This document shows, piece after piece, positions 1 through 12,449 of a stretch of DNA of 64,000 nucleotides. Within the stretch, counting starts at the first letter, position 1; the number at the start of each line of letters is the position of its first letter. The DNA comes from Pantoea sp. alder81 (GTDB lineage: Bacteria; Pseudomonadota; Gammaproteobacteria; Enterobacterales; Enterobacteriaceae): NCBI RefSeq assembly GCF_020179835.1, contig NZ_JAIUDA010000006.1, positions 298,291 through 362,290 of the forward strand, read 5' to 3'. Made by a program: the position numbers and the translations under genes. Under the pieces are notes generated by a model. It was given only the letters and a program-made list of their open reading frames with translations. It did not search any database and had not been told where the DNA came from.

Positions 1-225
1 ATGGTACTGGACCGTAACTTCAAGCCAGGCTTCCGTATTGACCTGCATATCAAAGACCTGGCGAATGCGCTGGATACCTCACACGGCATTGGCGCGCATC
101 TGCCGCTGACTGCTGCGGTGATGGAAATGATGCAGGCGCTGAAAGTCGACGGCAAGGGCACATCTGACCATAGTGCGCTGGCTTGCTATTATGAAAAATT
201 AGCTCAGGTCGAGATCACCCGGTAG
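1..225 (+). CDS. garR: 2-hydroxy-3-oxopropionate (tartronate semialdehyde) reductase, C-terminal part
   Basis: These 74 residues match the C-terminal end of GarR, the NADH-dependent enzyme that reduces tartronate semialdehyde to D-glycerate in galactarate and glucarate breakdown. The segment NFKPGFRIDLHIKDL and the end DHSALACYYEKLA are typical of the beta-hydroxyacid dehydrogenase C-terminal helical domain. The gene is cut by the window edge: a full protein is about 295 residues, so the ATG at base 1 is an internal methionine codon. garK follows 85 bases downstream on the same strand and uses the product, which supports a garR-garK unit. Confidence 0.9.
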   Translation: MVLDRNFKPGFRIDLHIKDLANALDTSHGIGAHLPLTAAVMEMMQALKVDGKGTSDHSALACYYEKLAQVEITR

Positions 226-310
226 TTTGCCTGTCCGGTGTCTGCGGATGCCGGACGGCTTACTGCATTAGCAGGACGGAACTCCGTCACCCATCGCGCT
301 CGGATTGCCT

Positions 311-1450
311 ATGAAAATTGTCATCGCACCGGATTCATATAAAGAGAGTTTGTCCGCCCTGGAAGTGGCTGCGGCGATTGAAGCGGGATTTAGCGAGATT
401 TTTCCCGACGCCGAATACGTGAAAATACCGGTCGCCGACGGTGGTGAAGGCACGGTAGAAGCCATGGTGGCGGCGACGCAGGGAAGTATTGTCAGATTAA
501 CCGTGACCGGACCACTCGGTGCGCCTGTTGAGGCCTTTTACGGATTATCGGGTGATGAGCGCAGCGCCTTTATTGAAATGGCGGCAGCCAGCGGTCTGGA
601 ACTGGTGCCTGCCGCGCAGCGTGACCCGCTGATCACCAACTCTTATGGCACCGGCGAGCTGATTAAAAACGCGCTCGACCGCGGTGTTGAACATATCATT
701 ATTGGCATTGGCGGCAGCGCCACCAATGATGGTGGGTCCGGCATGATGCAGGCGCTGGGTGCCCGTTTGCTGGACCAACAAGGCAATGAGATTGCCTTTG
801 GCGGCGGTGCGTTACCCCAGTTAGCGCGCATCGAAATCGACCAGCTGGATAAGCGCATTCAGCAGTGCCGCATCGAAGTGGCCTGCGATGTCACCAATCC
901 TTTGACCGGTGAAGAGGGCGCCTCGGCGATTTTTGGTCCACAAAAAGGGGCCACGCCGGAGCTGGTAAAGCAACTGGATAAAGCGCTGGCGCATTACGCT
1001 GAGATTATCCATCGCGATTTAGATATCGATGTAATGCACATCGCCGGCGGCGGTGCAGCGGGTGGCATGGGCGCGGCGCTGCATGCATTTTGTCAGGCCG
1101 AGCTGCGTCGCGGTATTGAGATCGTGACCGAAGCCCTGGGATTAGCCGATCAGGTGAAAGATGCCGATTTGGTGATCACCGGCGAAGGGCGCATTGATAG
1201 CCAGACGATTAACGGTAAAGTGCCGATTGGCGTGGCGAAAGTGGCGAAGCAGTTCAATAAGCCGGTGATTGGTATCGCCGGGAGTTTAACCGCAGATGTT
1301 GGCGTGGTGCATCAGCACGGGCTGGACGCGGTGTTTAGCGTGCTGTTTAGCATAGGCTCGCTGGAAGATGCGCTGGCCAATGCCGCGCAAAATGTGCGAC
1401 TCACTGCGCGTAATGTGGCGGCGACGATCAAGCTAGGGCAAGAACTGTAA
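311..1450 (+). CDS. garK: Glycerate 2-kinase, GarK/GlxK family
   Basis: This 379-residue protein phosphorylates D-glycerate to 2-phosphoglycerate, the last step that feeds galactarate or glucarate carbon into glycolysis. The N-terminus [20 protein letters not shown], the PVADGGEGT motif near residue 40, the [14 protein letters not shown] loop and the late [12 protein letters not shown] motif are hallmarks of the family, and the length is normal. I start at ATG 311; a TTG six bases upstream is in frame but would add two residues not seen in the family. No strong ribosome-binding site is visible, which fits translation downstream of garR. GarK and GlxK are hard to separate by eye; the garR neighbour favours GarK. 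Confidence 0.92.
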   Translation: MKIVIAPDSYKESLSALEVAAAIEAGFSEIFPDAEYVKIPVADGGEGTVEAMVAATQGSIVRLTVTGPLGAPVEAFYGLSGDERSAFIEMAAASGLELVPAAQRDPLITNSYGTGELIKNALDRGVEHIIIGIGGSATNDGGSGMMQALGARLLDQQGNEIAFGGGALPQLARIEIDQLDKRIQQCRIEVACDVTNPLTGEEGASAIFGPQKGATPELVKQLDKALAHYAEIIHRDLDIDVMHIAGGGAAGGMGAALHAFCQAELRRGIEIVTEALGLADQVKDADLVITGEGRIDSQTINGKVPIGVAKVAKQFNKPVIGIAGSLTADVGVVHQHGLDAVFSVLFSIGSLEDALANAAQNVRLTARNVAATIKLGQEL

Positions 1451-1461
1451 CCCGGCGCGAA

Positions 1462-1652
1462 CCGTAGCGGCGCGACGTATCGCACGTGTTTACCGGATGC
1501 GGTGCCGCGCTGCTTCAGATAACGCACGATTTATCGCGCGTGTTTACCGGATGTGTTGCCGTACTGCTTCAGACTACACACGATTTATCGCGCGTGTTAA
1601 CCGGATGTGGCGCAGTGCCGCTTCAGGTAACGCACGATAAATCGCGCCGCAC
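1462..1652. repeat. Intergenic foldback-type repeat with a triple 54-bp tandem array
   Basis: Between garK and barA three consecutive 54-base units occupy 1481-1534, 1535-1588 and 1589-1642. Each begins cgc(a/g)cgtgtt(t/a)accggatg and ends cacgat(tt/aa)at; units differ at several positions. The array is bounded by arms of opposite orientation: gtagcggcgcga near 1464 and tcgcgccgcacc near 1641-1652. Similar arms bound the element at 18213-18296, so this looks like a dispersed intergenic palindrome whose interior has been tandemly expanded. Because 54 is a multiple of three, a short open frame with 18-residue repeats runs through it, but I see no start signal supporting a gene. Confidence 0.8.
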
Positions 1653-1669
1653 CAAGTCTGAAAACTCCA

Positions 1670-4399
1670 TCACATGACGCCCAACACCTTCCGCGCTTCA
1701 CGCGCCACGTTCGCCATCTCATCACTCAATTCAAGCAATTCCGGCTCCAGCGCTTCAATATCGCTCTCCTGATGCAGGCTCTTCTCTAGCTGCTGGCACA
1801 GCTGTTTCAATCGTGGCACGCCGCTGTAGCTGGCGCTGCCGTGCAGCTTATGGATGATCTCGCGCAGGCCAACAACATCGTTACTGGCCATGCAACTCTC
1901 CACGCGATCTTCCACTTCCGGCAGGAAATCCAGCAGCATTTGCAGCAGATCGCGTGCCAGATCCGGTTTATTGGCGGCCTGGCGCAGCGCCAGTGTCCAG
2001 TCGAGCGACGGCGCAACATCGGGCAACAGTGTCGCTGTTGCCGTGGGATTCGGAGCATAACGCTGCAACAGCTGACTCAATTTACCTTCATCAATCGGCT
2101 TCGCCAGATAATCATTCATTCCGGCACCAATCAGCTGCTGACGTTCGCCATCCAGTGCATGTGCGGTGACCGCGACAATCGGTGTATTCGCATGCAGCGG
2201 CAGGCTGCGGATAATTTCACTGGCGCGAATGCCATCGATATCCGGCATCTGGATATCCATCAAAATCACATCCAGCTTATGTAACCGCGCCTGTCGGATG
2301 GCTTGTTCCGCGTTATCACACAGAATGATGTGCTGAACCTGCTCCTCCAGCAGAGCGCCAATTAATTTCAGATTGGCAGGATTGTCATCCACCGCCATCA
2401 CCGTCAGCGGCTGGCGGGTACTGTGCGGTAAGGCATCGTTATGCAGACTGTGCAAATCCAGTAGCATCGGCAGCAGGCGTGTCAGTGAAACCGGTTTGGC
2501 AATACAGCCCGCAATGCCCCGCGCGCGCAGATCGTCGGCAAACAGCATCATCTCGCTCGGAAGTGCCAGCAGCACTGAGTCGGCATGCGCGCGCAGGCGC
2601 TGAATCAAAGCATCCGGTAGCGTCGCGGGATGCGGATCGCTCACCGGTAATCCCATTAACAGCAGTGGGAAGCGGGTATCCGGCAACTCTTCCAGCGAAG
2701 CGAAATGCTGCACTTGCAGCGGCGTGATGCTGAGCATCTCCTGAACCGCTTTCGCTACCGCAGCATGCGGTTCGATATAGGCTAATGGGGTGGCACGCAG
2801 ATCTTCCAGCATGCGCGGGATCGGTGGCGCGTTAGGATTGAGATCGAGATGGACGTGCACCCAGAAAGTGGATCCCTGATTCTGACGGCTGTGGAAGGCA
2901 ATCTCGCCGCCCATTTCAGACACCAGTTTTTGCGTAATCACCAGGCCTAATCCGGTGCCGCCATGGCGCCGCGAAATACTCGCATCCGCCTGACGGAAAG
3001 CCTGGAACAGCTGCGACTGCTGCTGCTCGGAAATACCAATGCCGGTGTCGTGAATCTGAATTTCCAGCCCGACGCGCGTATTGCTCAGGCTGCGCAACTC
3101 GACGCGCAAATCGATATGGCCCGTTTCGGTAAATTTAATCGCATTGCCAATCAGATTGATCATGATCTGCTGTAACCGCAGCGGGTCACCAATCACATTA
3201 TCCGGCACCTGTTTTTCCAGGCAGACGGTGATCTCTAATCCCTTGTCATGTGCTGAAGGTGCCAGCAGCACCAGGGTTTCATCCAGCGTGGCGCGCAGCG
3301 GGAACGGGATCGATTCCAGCACCAGCTTGCCCGCTTCGAGCTTCGAAAAATCCAGCACATCGTTGATGATGCTCAGCAGGTTGTTGGCCGAGCGCTCAAT
3401 GGTGCTCATATAATCGCGCTGGTTGGTACTTAACCCGGTTTTCAGCATCTGGCGGGTAAAGCCAATCACGCCATTCAACGGCGTTCGCAACTCGTGCGAC
3501 ATATTGGCGAGGAACTCTGATTTGATACGTGCGGCTTCCTGCGCGCGCTTCTTCGCCAAATCCAGTTCGACGTTTTGAATCTCCAACTGCTCCAGCGTTT
3601 CACGCAGATCGTAAGTGGCCTGATCAATATTCTGCTGCATCTCTTCATGGTAAGCGGTGAGCGACATCGCCATGGCGTTGATGCCGTTTTTCAAAATACT
3701 CAGCTCACCCAGCATATAGCCATCAACGCGGCTGTCGAGCTGGCCACGGCGTATGCGGTCTACTGTGGAAACCATATTGCGAATCGGCCCGGTGACATCG
3801 CGCATCAGGCGATAGGCAAACAGCATGGCGATACATAAGCAGAATAGCAGCAGCAAGGTGGCCACAAACACCTCTTTGTACTGCTCCAGTCGCACCGATT
3901 GCAGATCCAGTTCAATGGCCACATAACCCAGCGGATTGCCGGCCGGCTTGGCGTCTTCTCCTGGCAGTTCATCCACCGAATAACGCTCGGAGATGATTGG
4001 CGTGCGCAGCACCATCAAATTGCCGTGGCGCTCGACGGAAACGCCATCTTCCAGCGTCGAGATATCTTCTTTCTGCAATAACGCCAGATTTTGGTTGTTG
4101 TTCGAGGTGACGTAGATGTGATTGTTATTGTCGAAAATAGTAATGGCACGGACAATATCGGAATGACGACGATGCAGCAGGCTGACCAGCTCGCGAATCG
4201 CATCACGGTTGTGCCAGGTCATGCCGTATTCGCTGGATACCGCCAGCGGTTCGATAATGTTCGATCCGGCATCGCGCACCTGATGCTGTAACTCGTTATA
4301 GCGGTGCACCACGAAGAAGGTACTGAGCAACAGACCAATCATTAAGGTTGGCGCCAGTATCAAAATCATCATTCGCGCCCGCAGGCTATATTTGGTCAT
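1670..4399 (-). CDS. barA: Hybrid sensor histidine kinase BarA
   Basis: BarA is the inner-membrane tripartite kinase that phosphorylates the response regulator UvrY, which drives the CsrB/CsrC RNAs that titrate CsrA. The 909-residue protein has a membrane segment at about residues 10-31, a periplasmic sensor region, a second segment at about 178-200, a HAMP linker, and the HisKA box with His302 ([16 protein letters not shown]). An ATPase domain with GTGLGL, a degenerate and then an active receiver ([11 protein letters not shown]) and a C-terminal Hpt domain ([12 protein letters not shown]) follow. Length and His302 match E. coli BarA. uvrY is not in the window; csrA is, at 43117. Its start faces the rlmD remnant divergently. 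Confidence 0.97.
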   Translation of the reverse strand: MTKYSLRARMMILILAPTLMIGLLLSTFFVVHRYNELQHQVRDAGSNIIEPLAVSSEYGMTWHNRDAIRELVSLLHRRHSDIVRAITIFDNNNHIYVTSNNNQNLALLQKEDISTLEDGVSVERHGNLMVLRTPIISERYSVDELPGEDAKPAGNPLGYVAIELDLQSVRLEQYKEVFVATLLLLFCLCIAMLFAYRLMRDVTGPIRNMVSTVDRIRRGQLDSRVDGYMLGELSILKNGINAMAMSLTAYHEEMQQNIDQATYDLRETLEQLEIQNVELDLAKKRAQEAARIKSEFLANMSHELRTPLNGVIGFTRQMLKTGLSTNQRDYMSTIERSANNLLSIINDVLDFSKLEAGKLVLESIPFPLRATLDETLVLLAPSAHDKGLEITVCLEKQVPDNVIGDPLRLQQIMINLIGNAIKFTETGHIDLRVELRSLSNTRVGLEIQIHDTGIGISEQQQSQLFQAFRQADASISRRHGGTGLGLVITQKLVSEMGGEIAFHSRQNQGSTFWVHVHLDLNPNAPPIPRMLEDLRATPLAYIEPHAAVAKAVQEMLSITPLQVQHFASLEELPDTRFPLLLMGLPVSDPHPATLPDALIQRLRAHADSVLLALPSEMMLFADDLRARGIAGCIAKPVSLTRLLPMLLDLHSLHNDALPHSTRQPLTVMAVDDNPANLKLIGALLEEQVQHIILCDNAEQAIRQARLHKLDVILMDIQMPDIDGIRASEIIRSLPLHANTPIVAVTAHALDGERQQLIGAGMNDYLAKPIDEGKLSQLLQRYAPNPTATATLLPDVAPSLDWTLALRQAANKPDLARDLLQMLLDFLPEVEDRVESCMASNDVVGLREIIHKLHGSASYSGVPRLKQLCQQLEKSLHQESDIEALEPELLELSDEMANVAREARKVLGVM

Positions 4400-4475
4400 A
4401 ATTGTGGTCTGGCAATTCTCGGCATTAATCCCTGTGCACTCACCTTGCGCGGCGGCACACCCAATTCCTCACACT

Positions 4476-5163
4476 ATGGCGCAATTTTACTCCGCAAAAC
4501 AGCATGTAGCGACTCCGCGGGGTGGAATTGGCACAGCGCCCCATTTTGGTGCCCAAACGTGAGGCGTGATAACCGCTGTTGCACCACTGTCTCAATATCT
4601 TTCAGACGTTGAGAAGCCCAGCGCTCTTATTCTGGCGGATAAGGGAGCGCCGCTGGCGCTGCGTCATCTTGATGCAGTGCCTGTAAAGGATCTTGCAAAA
4701 CTGGAACGTTTTTCGCATGAGCACAAGCGCTCGGATGCGCGAGGCGTTTTGCGGCAGGGTCATCAGCCAGCCTGTAGGAAAGTTCGTACAAATTTCTTTG
4801 GGTGTGGAGGGTGTTGCAGCATTAGTCCGACAGGCAGCGTATAATGCTGAGCTGAATAATCTTAAAAATGTCCGCTTTTTCCCGCACAACCTGGAAGAAG
4901 ACGTTGCCCACCAGCCGTGGGCAGCACAGGGATTTAACAAGGTGTTACGGGATCCAGCACGCGCTGGAGCCGCGGGTGTGATGTCGCATATCGTTAAACT
5001 TGCGCCGCAACGCGTGGTCTATGTTTCCTGTAACCCAACAACACTTGCGCGCGACAGTCAGGCATGACTGTCGGCGGGCTACCATTTGGAAAGGGTCGCG
5101 ATGCTGGATATGTTCCCACATACCCGTCATCTCGAATCCATGGTGCTGTTTAGCAAAACATAA
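4476..5163 (+). pseudogene. rlmD: Decayed rlmD (23S rRNA m5U1939 methyltransferase)
   Basis: The stretch between barA and relA is where enterics carry rlmD (rumA). ATG 4476 opens with MAQFYSAK, as RlmD does, but the frame reaches TGA (4560-4562) after APHFGAQT, corresponding to the region of the [4Fe-4S] cysteines, which are lost. Further matches appear in other frames: ALRHLDAVPVKDLAKLERFS near 4650-4720, then from about 4740 REAFCG, LGVEGVAALV, NLEEDVAHQPWA, DPARAGAAGVM and YVSCNPTTLARDS. An in-frame TGA at 5065-5067 replaces an expected leucine codon, after which [16 protein letters not shown] continues to TAA 5161-5163. Only about 690 of an expected 1300 bases remain, so several deletions plus nonsense and frameshift lesions have destroyed it. 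Confidence 0.9.
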
Positions 5164-5195
5164 GCGGCGTTTTCGTCGTTATGGCAGGAGAGGAT

Positions 5196-7430
5196 ATGGT
5201 TGCGGTTAGAAGTGCGCATTTAAATACGGAAGGGGAGTTTGCCCTTGACCAGTGGATCGCCAGTTTAAATATCAATAATCCGCAATCCTGTCAGCGATTG
5301 GCGGACACCTGGCGCTACTGTGAAACCGAAACGCACAACCATCCAGATCAGGCTCTGCTGCTATGGCGCGGTATTGAGATGGTGGAAATTCTCACCATGC
5401 TCAGTATGGATAACGACAGCCTGCGCGCTGCTTTGCTGTTCCCGCTGGCTAACGCCGATGTGGTCAGTGAAGAAGAGCTGGAAGAGTCTTTCGGCAAAGG
5501 CATTGTGTCCCTGGTGCACGGCGTGCGCGATATGGATGCGATCCGCCAGCTGAAAGCCATCCACAATGATTCGATGGCTTCCGAGCAGGTGGATAACGTA
5601 CGTCGCATGTTGCTGGCGATGGTGGAAGATTTCCGCTGCGTCGTCATCAAGCTGGCGGAGCGCATCGCCCACCTGCGTGAAATGAAGGACGCGCCAGAAG
5701 ACGAACGCGTCCTCGCCGCCAAAGAAAGCACCAACATCTATGCGCCGTTAGCCAACCGTCTGGGTATTGGTCAGCTCAAATGGGAGCTGGAAGATTACTG
5801 CTTCCGCTATCTGCATCCTGATGAATACAAACGCATCGCTAAATTGCTGCATGAACGTCGCATTGACCGCGAAGGGTACATCGATAACTTCGTGAGTAAT
5901 CTGCGCTCGGAGATGCAGAAAGAGGGCGTGCGCGCCGAAGTGTATGGCCGCCCTAAACATATCTACAGCATCTGGCGCAAGATGCAGAAAAAGTCGCTGG
6001 CGTTTGACGAACTGTTCGATGTGCGTGCGGTGCGCATCGTCGCGGAACGTTTGCAGGATTGCTACGGCGCGCTGGGTACCGTGCACACGCTGTATCGCCA
6101 TCTTCCCAGCGAATTCGACGACTACGTTGCCAATCCAAAGCCCAATGGTTATCAATCGATTCACACTGTGGTGCTCGGTCCGCAGGGCAAGACGGTAGAG
6201 ATCCAGATTCGTACGCGCCAGATGCATGAAGATGCAGAATTAGGCGTTGCCGCGCACTGGAAGTACAAAGAAGGCCCAACCTCCAGCAACGCGCGTGGTG
6301 CCGCAGGGCACGAAGAACGCATTGCGTGGCTGCGTAAGCTGATCACCTGGCAGGAAGAGATGTCCGATTCTGGCGAGATGCTGGAAGAGGTGCGCAGTCA
6401 GGTATTTGACGATCGGGTGTACGTGTTTACCCCGAAAGGTGACGTGGTCGATCTGCCATCCGGTTCAACGCCACTCGACTTCGCTTATCACATTCACAGC
6501 GACATCGGCCATCGCTGCATTGGTGCCAAGATCAGCGGCCGTATCGTACCGTTCACCTATCAGTTGCAAATGGGCGATCAGATTGAAGTGATCACCCAGA
6601 AGCAGCCGAACCCGAGCCGCGACTGGCTAAACCCGAACCTCGGCTACATCACCACCAGCCGTGGTCGTTCGAAGATTCACGCCTGGTTCCGCAAACAGGA
6701 TCGCGACAAGAACATTGTGGCTGGCCGACAGATTCTTGAAAGCGAGTTGAGCCAGCTGGATATTAGTTTCCGTGATGCAGAAAAAATTCTGCTGCCGCGT
6801 TATAACGTCAGCTCGCAGGATGAGTTGTTGGCAATGATTGGCGGCGGCGATATTCGCCTCAATCAGATGGTTAACTTCCTGCAGGCCAAGCTCAATAAGC
6901 CGAGTGCTGAAGAGGAAGATCGCGAAGCGCTGCGTCAACTGACACAGAAATCACATCACCCTTCTTCTGCTCGCAAAGAAAGCGGACGTGTGGTGGTGGA
7001 AGGCGTGGGTAATCTGCTGCACCACATCGCACGCTGCTGCCAGCCGATTCCAGGCGACGATATCGTGGGCTTTATTACGCAAGGGCGCGGCATTTCCATT
7101 CACCGTGCCGATTGTGATCAGTTAAGCGAACTGATCTCTCATGCACCGGAACGAATTGTCGATGCGGTGTGGGGTGAAGATTACTCCAGCGGTTATTCGC
7201 TGGTAGTGCGCGTGACGGCCAACGATCGCAGCGGGTTACTGCGCGATATCACCACAATTCTGGCAAATGAGAAGGTTAACGTGCTTGGGGTTTCCAGCCG
7301 CAGCGACACCAAAAAGCAGCTGGCGACCATTGATATGGATATCGAAATTTACAACCAGCAGGTGCTGGGCCGCGTGCTGGCGCGTCTTAATCAAGTGCCG
7401 GATATCATCGACGCGCGCCGTTTGAACTGA
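5196..7430 (+). CDS. relA: GTP pyrophosphokinase, (p)ppGpp synthetase I
   Basis: RelA makes ppGpp from GTP and ATP on ribosomes stalled with uncharged tRNA, triggering the stringent response. The 744 residues are the E. coli length. An inactive hydrolase domain comes first: the metal-binding HD pair is replaced by FP in RAALLFPLANADV. The synthetase domain carries RPKHIYSIWRKM, NPKPNGYQSIHT and EIQIRT; TGS (VYVFTPKGDVVDLP), a conserved-cysteine segment (ARCCQPIPGD) and a C-terminal ACT domain follow. I start at ATG 5196 (MVAVRSAHL), preceded by ggagagg; an in-frame ATG at 5181 adds five non-conserved residues. Upstream sequence is the decayed rlmD, so relA promoters probably lie inside that remnant. 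mazEF is absent downstream. Confidence 0.97.
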   Translation: MVAVRSAHLNTEGEFALDQWIASLNINNPQSCQRLADTWRYCETETHNHPDQALLLWRGIEMVEILTMLSMDNDSLRAALLFPLANADVVSEEELEESFGKGIVSLVHGVRDMDAIRQLKAIHNDSMASEQVDNVRRMLLAMVEDFRCVVIKLAERIAHLREMKDAPEDERVLAAKESTNIYAPLANRLGIGQLKWELEDYCFRYLHPDEYKRIAKLLHERRIDREGYIDNFVSNLRSEMQKEGVRAEVYGRPKHIYSIWRKMQKKSLAFDELFDVRAVRIVAERLQDCYGALGTVHTLYRHLPSEFDDYVANPKPNGYQSIHTVVLGPQGKTVEIQIRTRQMHEDAELGVAAHWKYKEGPTSSNARGAAGHEERIAWLRKLITWQEEMSDSGEMLEEVRSQVFDDRVYVFTPKGDVVDLPSGSTPLDFAYHIHSDIGHRCIGAKISGRIVPFTYQLQMGDQIEVITQKQPNPSRDWLNPNLGYITTSRGRSKIHAWFRKQDRDKNIVAGRQILESELSQLDISFRDAEKILLPRYNVSSQDELLAMIGGGDIRLNQMVNFLQAKLNKPSAEEEDREALRQLTQKSHHPSSARKESGRVVVEGVGNLLHHIARCCQPIPGDDIVGFITQGRGISIHRADCDQLSELISHAPERIVDAVWGEDYSSGYSLVVRVTANDRSGLLRDITTILANEKVNVLGVSSRSDTKKQLATIDMDIEIYNQQVLGRVLARLNQVPDIIDARRLN

Positions 7431-7444
7431 TGTTGCCAGGTTCA

Positions 7445-7537
7445 GGTCGCCATAAATGGTGACCCTACGTTGTTTCAGCCATAAATAGCGCGTCTACAGT
7501 GTTTCGGTGCGCCACAGGGTCGCCATTTATGGCGGCC
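7445..7537. repeat. Paired 20-bp palindromes of a dispersed intergenic family
   Basis: Two near-palindromic 20-mers sit at 7445-7464 (ggtcgccataaatggtgacc) and 7518-7537 (ggtcgccatttatggcggcc), with a related cagccataaatagcg between them. The same core recurs at 12497-12516. They fill most of the 138-base relA-mazG gap, where E. coli has mazEF. They could act as a transcription end or mRNA-stabilising structure, but that is inference. Confidence 0.75.
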
Positions 7538-7568
7538 TTTTCCATTTTTAACTCCTAAGGATTTCCCC

Positions 7569-8375
7569 ATGACAGCCCTGAATCGCCTGCTCACCATTAT
7601 GCAAACTCTGCGCGACCCGGAACGCGGCTGCCCGTGGGATCGTCAGCAGACCTTCGCCTCCATCGCGCCTTACACGCTGGAAGAAACTTACGAAGTGATC
7701 GATGCCATTCAGCGTGAAGACTTTGACGGTCTGCGCGGTGAGCTCGGAGACCTGTTGTTCCAGGTGGTGTTTTACGCGCAGATGGCCGATGAGCAGCAGC
7801 GTTTTAACTTCGATGATATTTGTAACGCCATCAGCGACAAACTTGAGCGCCGCCATCCGCACATCTTCGGAGATGTGCAGGCTGAGACCACGCAGGAAGT
7901 ACTGAAAAACTGGGAAGCGATCAAACACAGCGAGCGTGCCGAGAAGTCACAGCACTCAGCGTTGGATGACATACCTAAAGCTTTGCCTGCACTGATGCGC
8001 GCGCACAAAATTCAGAAGCGCTGTAGCACGGTGGGATTCGACTGGAATAACCTCGGGCCGGTGCTCGATAAAGTGCATGAAGAGATCGATGAAGTGATGC
8101 ACGAAGCGCAGCAGGCGGTGGTCGATAACGACAAGCTGGAAGAGGAGATTGGCGATCTGCTGTTCGCCACCGTCAACCTTTCTCGTCATCTGGGCAGCAA
8201 AGCCGAAATCGCCTTGCAGAAAGCCAACGACAAATTTGAGCGCCGTTTCCGTCAGGTTGAAAAGATCATCACGGATCAGGGACTGGCGATGACCGATGCC
8301 ACCCTGGATCAAATGGAAGCCGCCTGGCAGCAGGTGAAAGTCAGTGAGAACAAAGACTCAGCGATTATTCCATAA
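7569..8375 (+). CDS. mazG: Nucleoside triphosphate pyrophosphohydrolase MazG
   Basis: MazG hydrolyses NTPs and dNTPs to monophosphates and pyrophosphate and in E. coli influences ppGpp levels and survival of starvation. The 268-residue protein has the tandem MazG fold. The first repeat carries GCPWDRQQTFASIAPYTLEE and EELGD-type acidic metal ligands (LRGELGDLLFQVVFYAQM); the second has KVHEEIDEV and KLEEEIGDLLFATVN near residues 165-205. Start ATG 7569 is preceded by ctaagga. It follows relA as in E. coli but without the mazEF toxin-antitoxin pair; palindromic repeats fill the gap. Confidence 0.96.
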   Translation: MTALNRLLTIMQTLRDPERGCPWDRQQTFASIAPYTLEETYEVIDAIQREDFDGLRGELGDLLFQVVFYAQMADEQQRFNFDDICNAISDKLERRHPHIFGDVQAETTQEVLKNWEAIKHSERAEKSQHSALDDIPKALPALMRAHKIQKRCSTVGFDWNNLGPVLDKVHEEIDEVMHEAQQAVVDNDKLEEEIGDLLFATVNLSRHLGSKAEIALQKANDKFERRFRQVEKIITDQGLAMTDATLDQMEAAWQQVKVSENKDSAIIP

Positions 8376-8527
8376 ATTGCCGATTATTCCTGCGTTGTGC
8401 ATAATTTGTCCGCTTGCGCTTACTCGATTCAGCCGAGCGGCAACTTTGTGACGCACGTCAACATTTCAACCCCACCTATCCGCTATGTTATCGGCAACAA
8501 TGCGTGGGGGATGGTGTGATTCATCAA

Positions 8528-8556
8528 TTGTGGCTTAAGACGACTTCGGGTATACT
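8528..8556 (+). promoter_or_regulatory. Probable sigma70 promoter of pyrG
   Basis: A -35-like TTGTGG (8528-8533) and a good -10 TATACT (8551-8556) are separated by 17 bases, about 55 bases before the pyrG start, in a 235-base gap after mazG. No other promoter in the gap looks as good. Confidence 0.6.
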
Positions 8557-8595
8557 ATTTTCCCGTCTTGGTTATTCCACCGTCTTTAAACCTAA

Positions 8596-10248
<1,653 letters not shown>

Positions 10249-10301
10249 GAGTTTAACGAACAGCGCGCGAACTTTTCGCGCGTTGTTTGTCTTAGGATTG
10301 A

Positions 10302-11621
<1,320 letters not shown>

Positions 11622-11662
11622 TGGTCTGTTGATGTGGCCTTAATGGCCGCATCATCGCTGAT

Positions 11663-11697
11663 AAAGCCCCGCCTCGTGCGGGGCTTTTGTTTTTTTG
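11663..11697 (+). terminator. Rho-independent terminator after eno
   Basis: A perfect 10-bp stem AAAGCCCCGC / GCGGGGCTTT (11663-11687) with a five-base loop is followed by a T-rich run. It ends the pyrG-eno transcript before queE. Confidence 0.92.
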
Positions 11698-11770
11698 ACA
11701 CGAAGCAGCTGTGAACGCACCGCGAAAATCTGCCATAATCCCCGCCTCGAAATTTAGACGTGAGTGAAAA

Positions 11771-12442
11771 ATGTTCTACCCGATTAACGAAATGTTCCAG
11801 ACCCTGCAGGGTGAAGGTTTTTACACCGGTGTTCCGGCGCTGTTCATCCGCTTACAGGGATGTCCAGTGGGCTGTAGCTGGTGTGATACCAAACATACCT
11901 GGGAAAAGCTGGCCGATCGGGAGACCTCGCTGGGCGATATTCTGGTGAAAACCGTGGAGAGTGACGCCTGGGGCAGCGCCGATGCGGCAATGCTGATTGA
12001 GACCATTCAACGTCAGGGCTGGACCGCGCGCCATGTGGTGATCACTGGCGGTGAACCGGCTATTTTTGATTTGCGTCCATTGACTGAGGCGCTGGAAGTG
12101 GCCGGTTTTGAGTGCCAGATTGAGACCAGCGGTACCCATGAAGTGCACTGTTCTGACGCCACCTGGGTGACGGTTTCACCGAAGGTGAATATGCGCGGCG
12201 GTTATGACGTGTTGCCGCAGGCGTTGCAGCGTGCGGATGAGATTAAACATCCGGTGGCACGCGAGCGTGATGTCGAAGCGTTGGATGTGTTACTGGCGGG
12301 TCTGCATGATGATAAGAAGCGCATCGTGGCGCTGCAACCGATCAGTCGTGGCGATGCGGCCACCAAACTGTGTATTGATACCTGCATTGCGCGTAACTGG
12401 CGTCTTTCGATGCAGACGCATAAGTATTTGAATATTGCCTGA
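11771..12442 (+). CDS. queE: 7-carboxy-7-deazaguanine synthase (radical SAM)
   Basis: QueE converts 6-carboxytetrahydropterin, the QueD product, to 7-carboxy-7-deazaguanine on the way to queuosine in tRNA. The 223-residue protein opens MFYPINEMFQTLQGEGFYTG, and its radical-SAM cysteines lie in QGCPVGCSWCDTKHTW near residues 31-38, an enterobacterial variant of the CxxxCxxC motif. VITGGEPAIFD and QIETSGTHEV are further family marks. Start ATG 11771 is preceded by gtgagtgaaaa. queD lies nearby on the other strand at 13279, separated by the pyrophosphatase gene. Confidence 0.95.
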   Translation: MFYPINEMFQTLQGEGFYTGVPALFIRLQGCPVGCSWCDTKHTWEKLADRETSLGDILVKTVESDAWGSADAAMLIETIQRQGWTARHVVITGGEPAIFDLRPLTEALEVAGFECQIETSGTHEVHCSDATWVTVSPKVNMRGGYDVLPQALQRADEIKHPVARERDVEALDVLLAGLHDDKKRIVALQPISRGDAATKLCIDTCIARNWRLSMQTHKYLNIA

Positions 12443-12449
12443 TTAATTC

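Noticed and set aside
1486..1677. A 63-codon frame made of three 18-residue repeats
   Set aside because: It exists because the 54-bp repeat is a multiple of three; there is no ribosome-binding site and copies diverge without regard to codon position.
4693..5067. A 124-codon frame annotated on its own as a small methyltransferase-like gene
   Set aside because: It is a fragment of the rlmD remnant and lacks the SAM-binding and RNA-binding parts.
5181..5195. ATG 5181 as the relA start
   Set aside because: The five extra residues are not part of the family and the ATG overlaps the ggagagg that serves ATG 5196.
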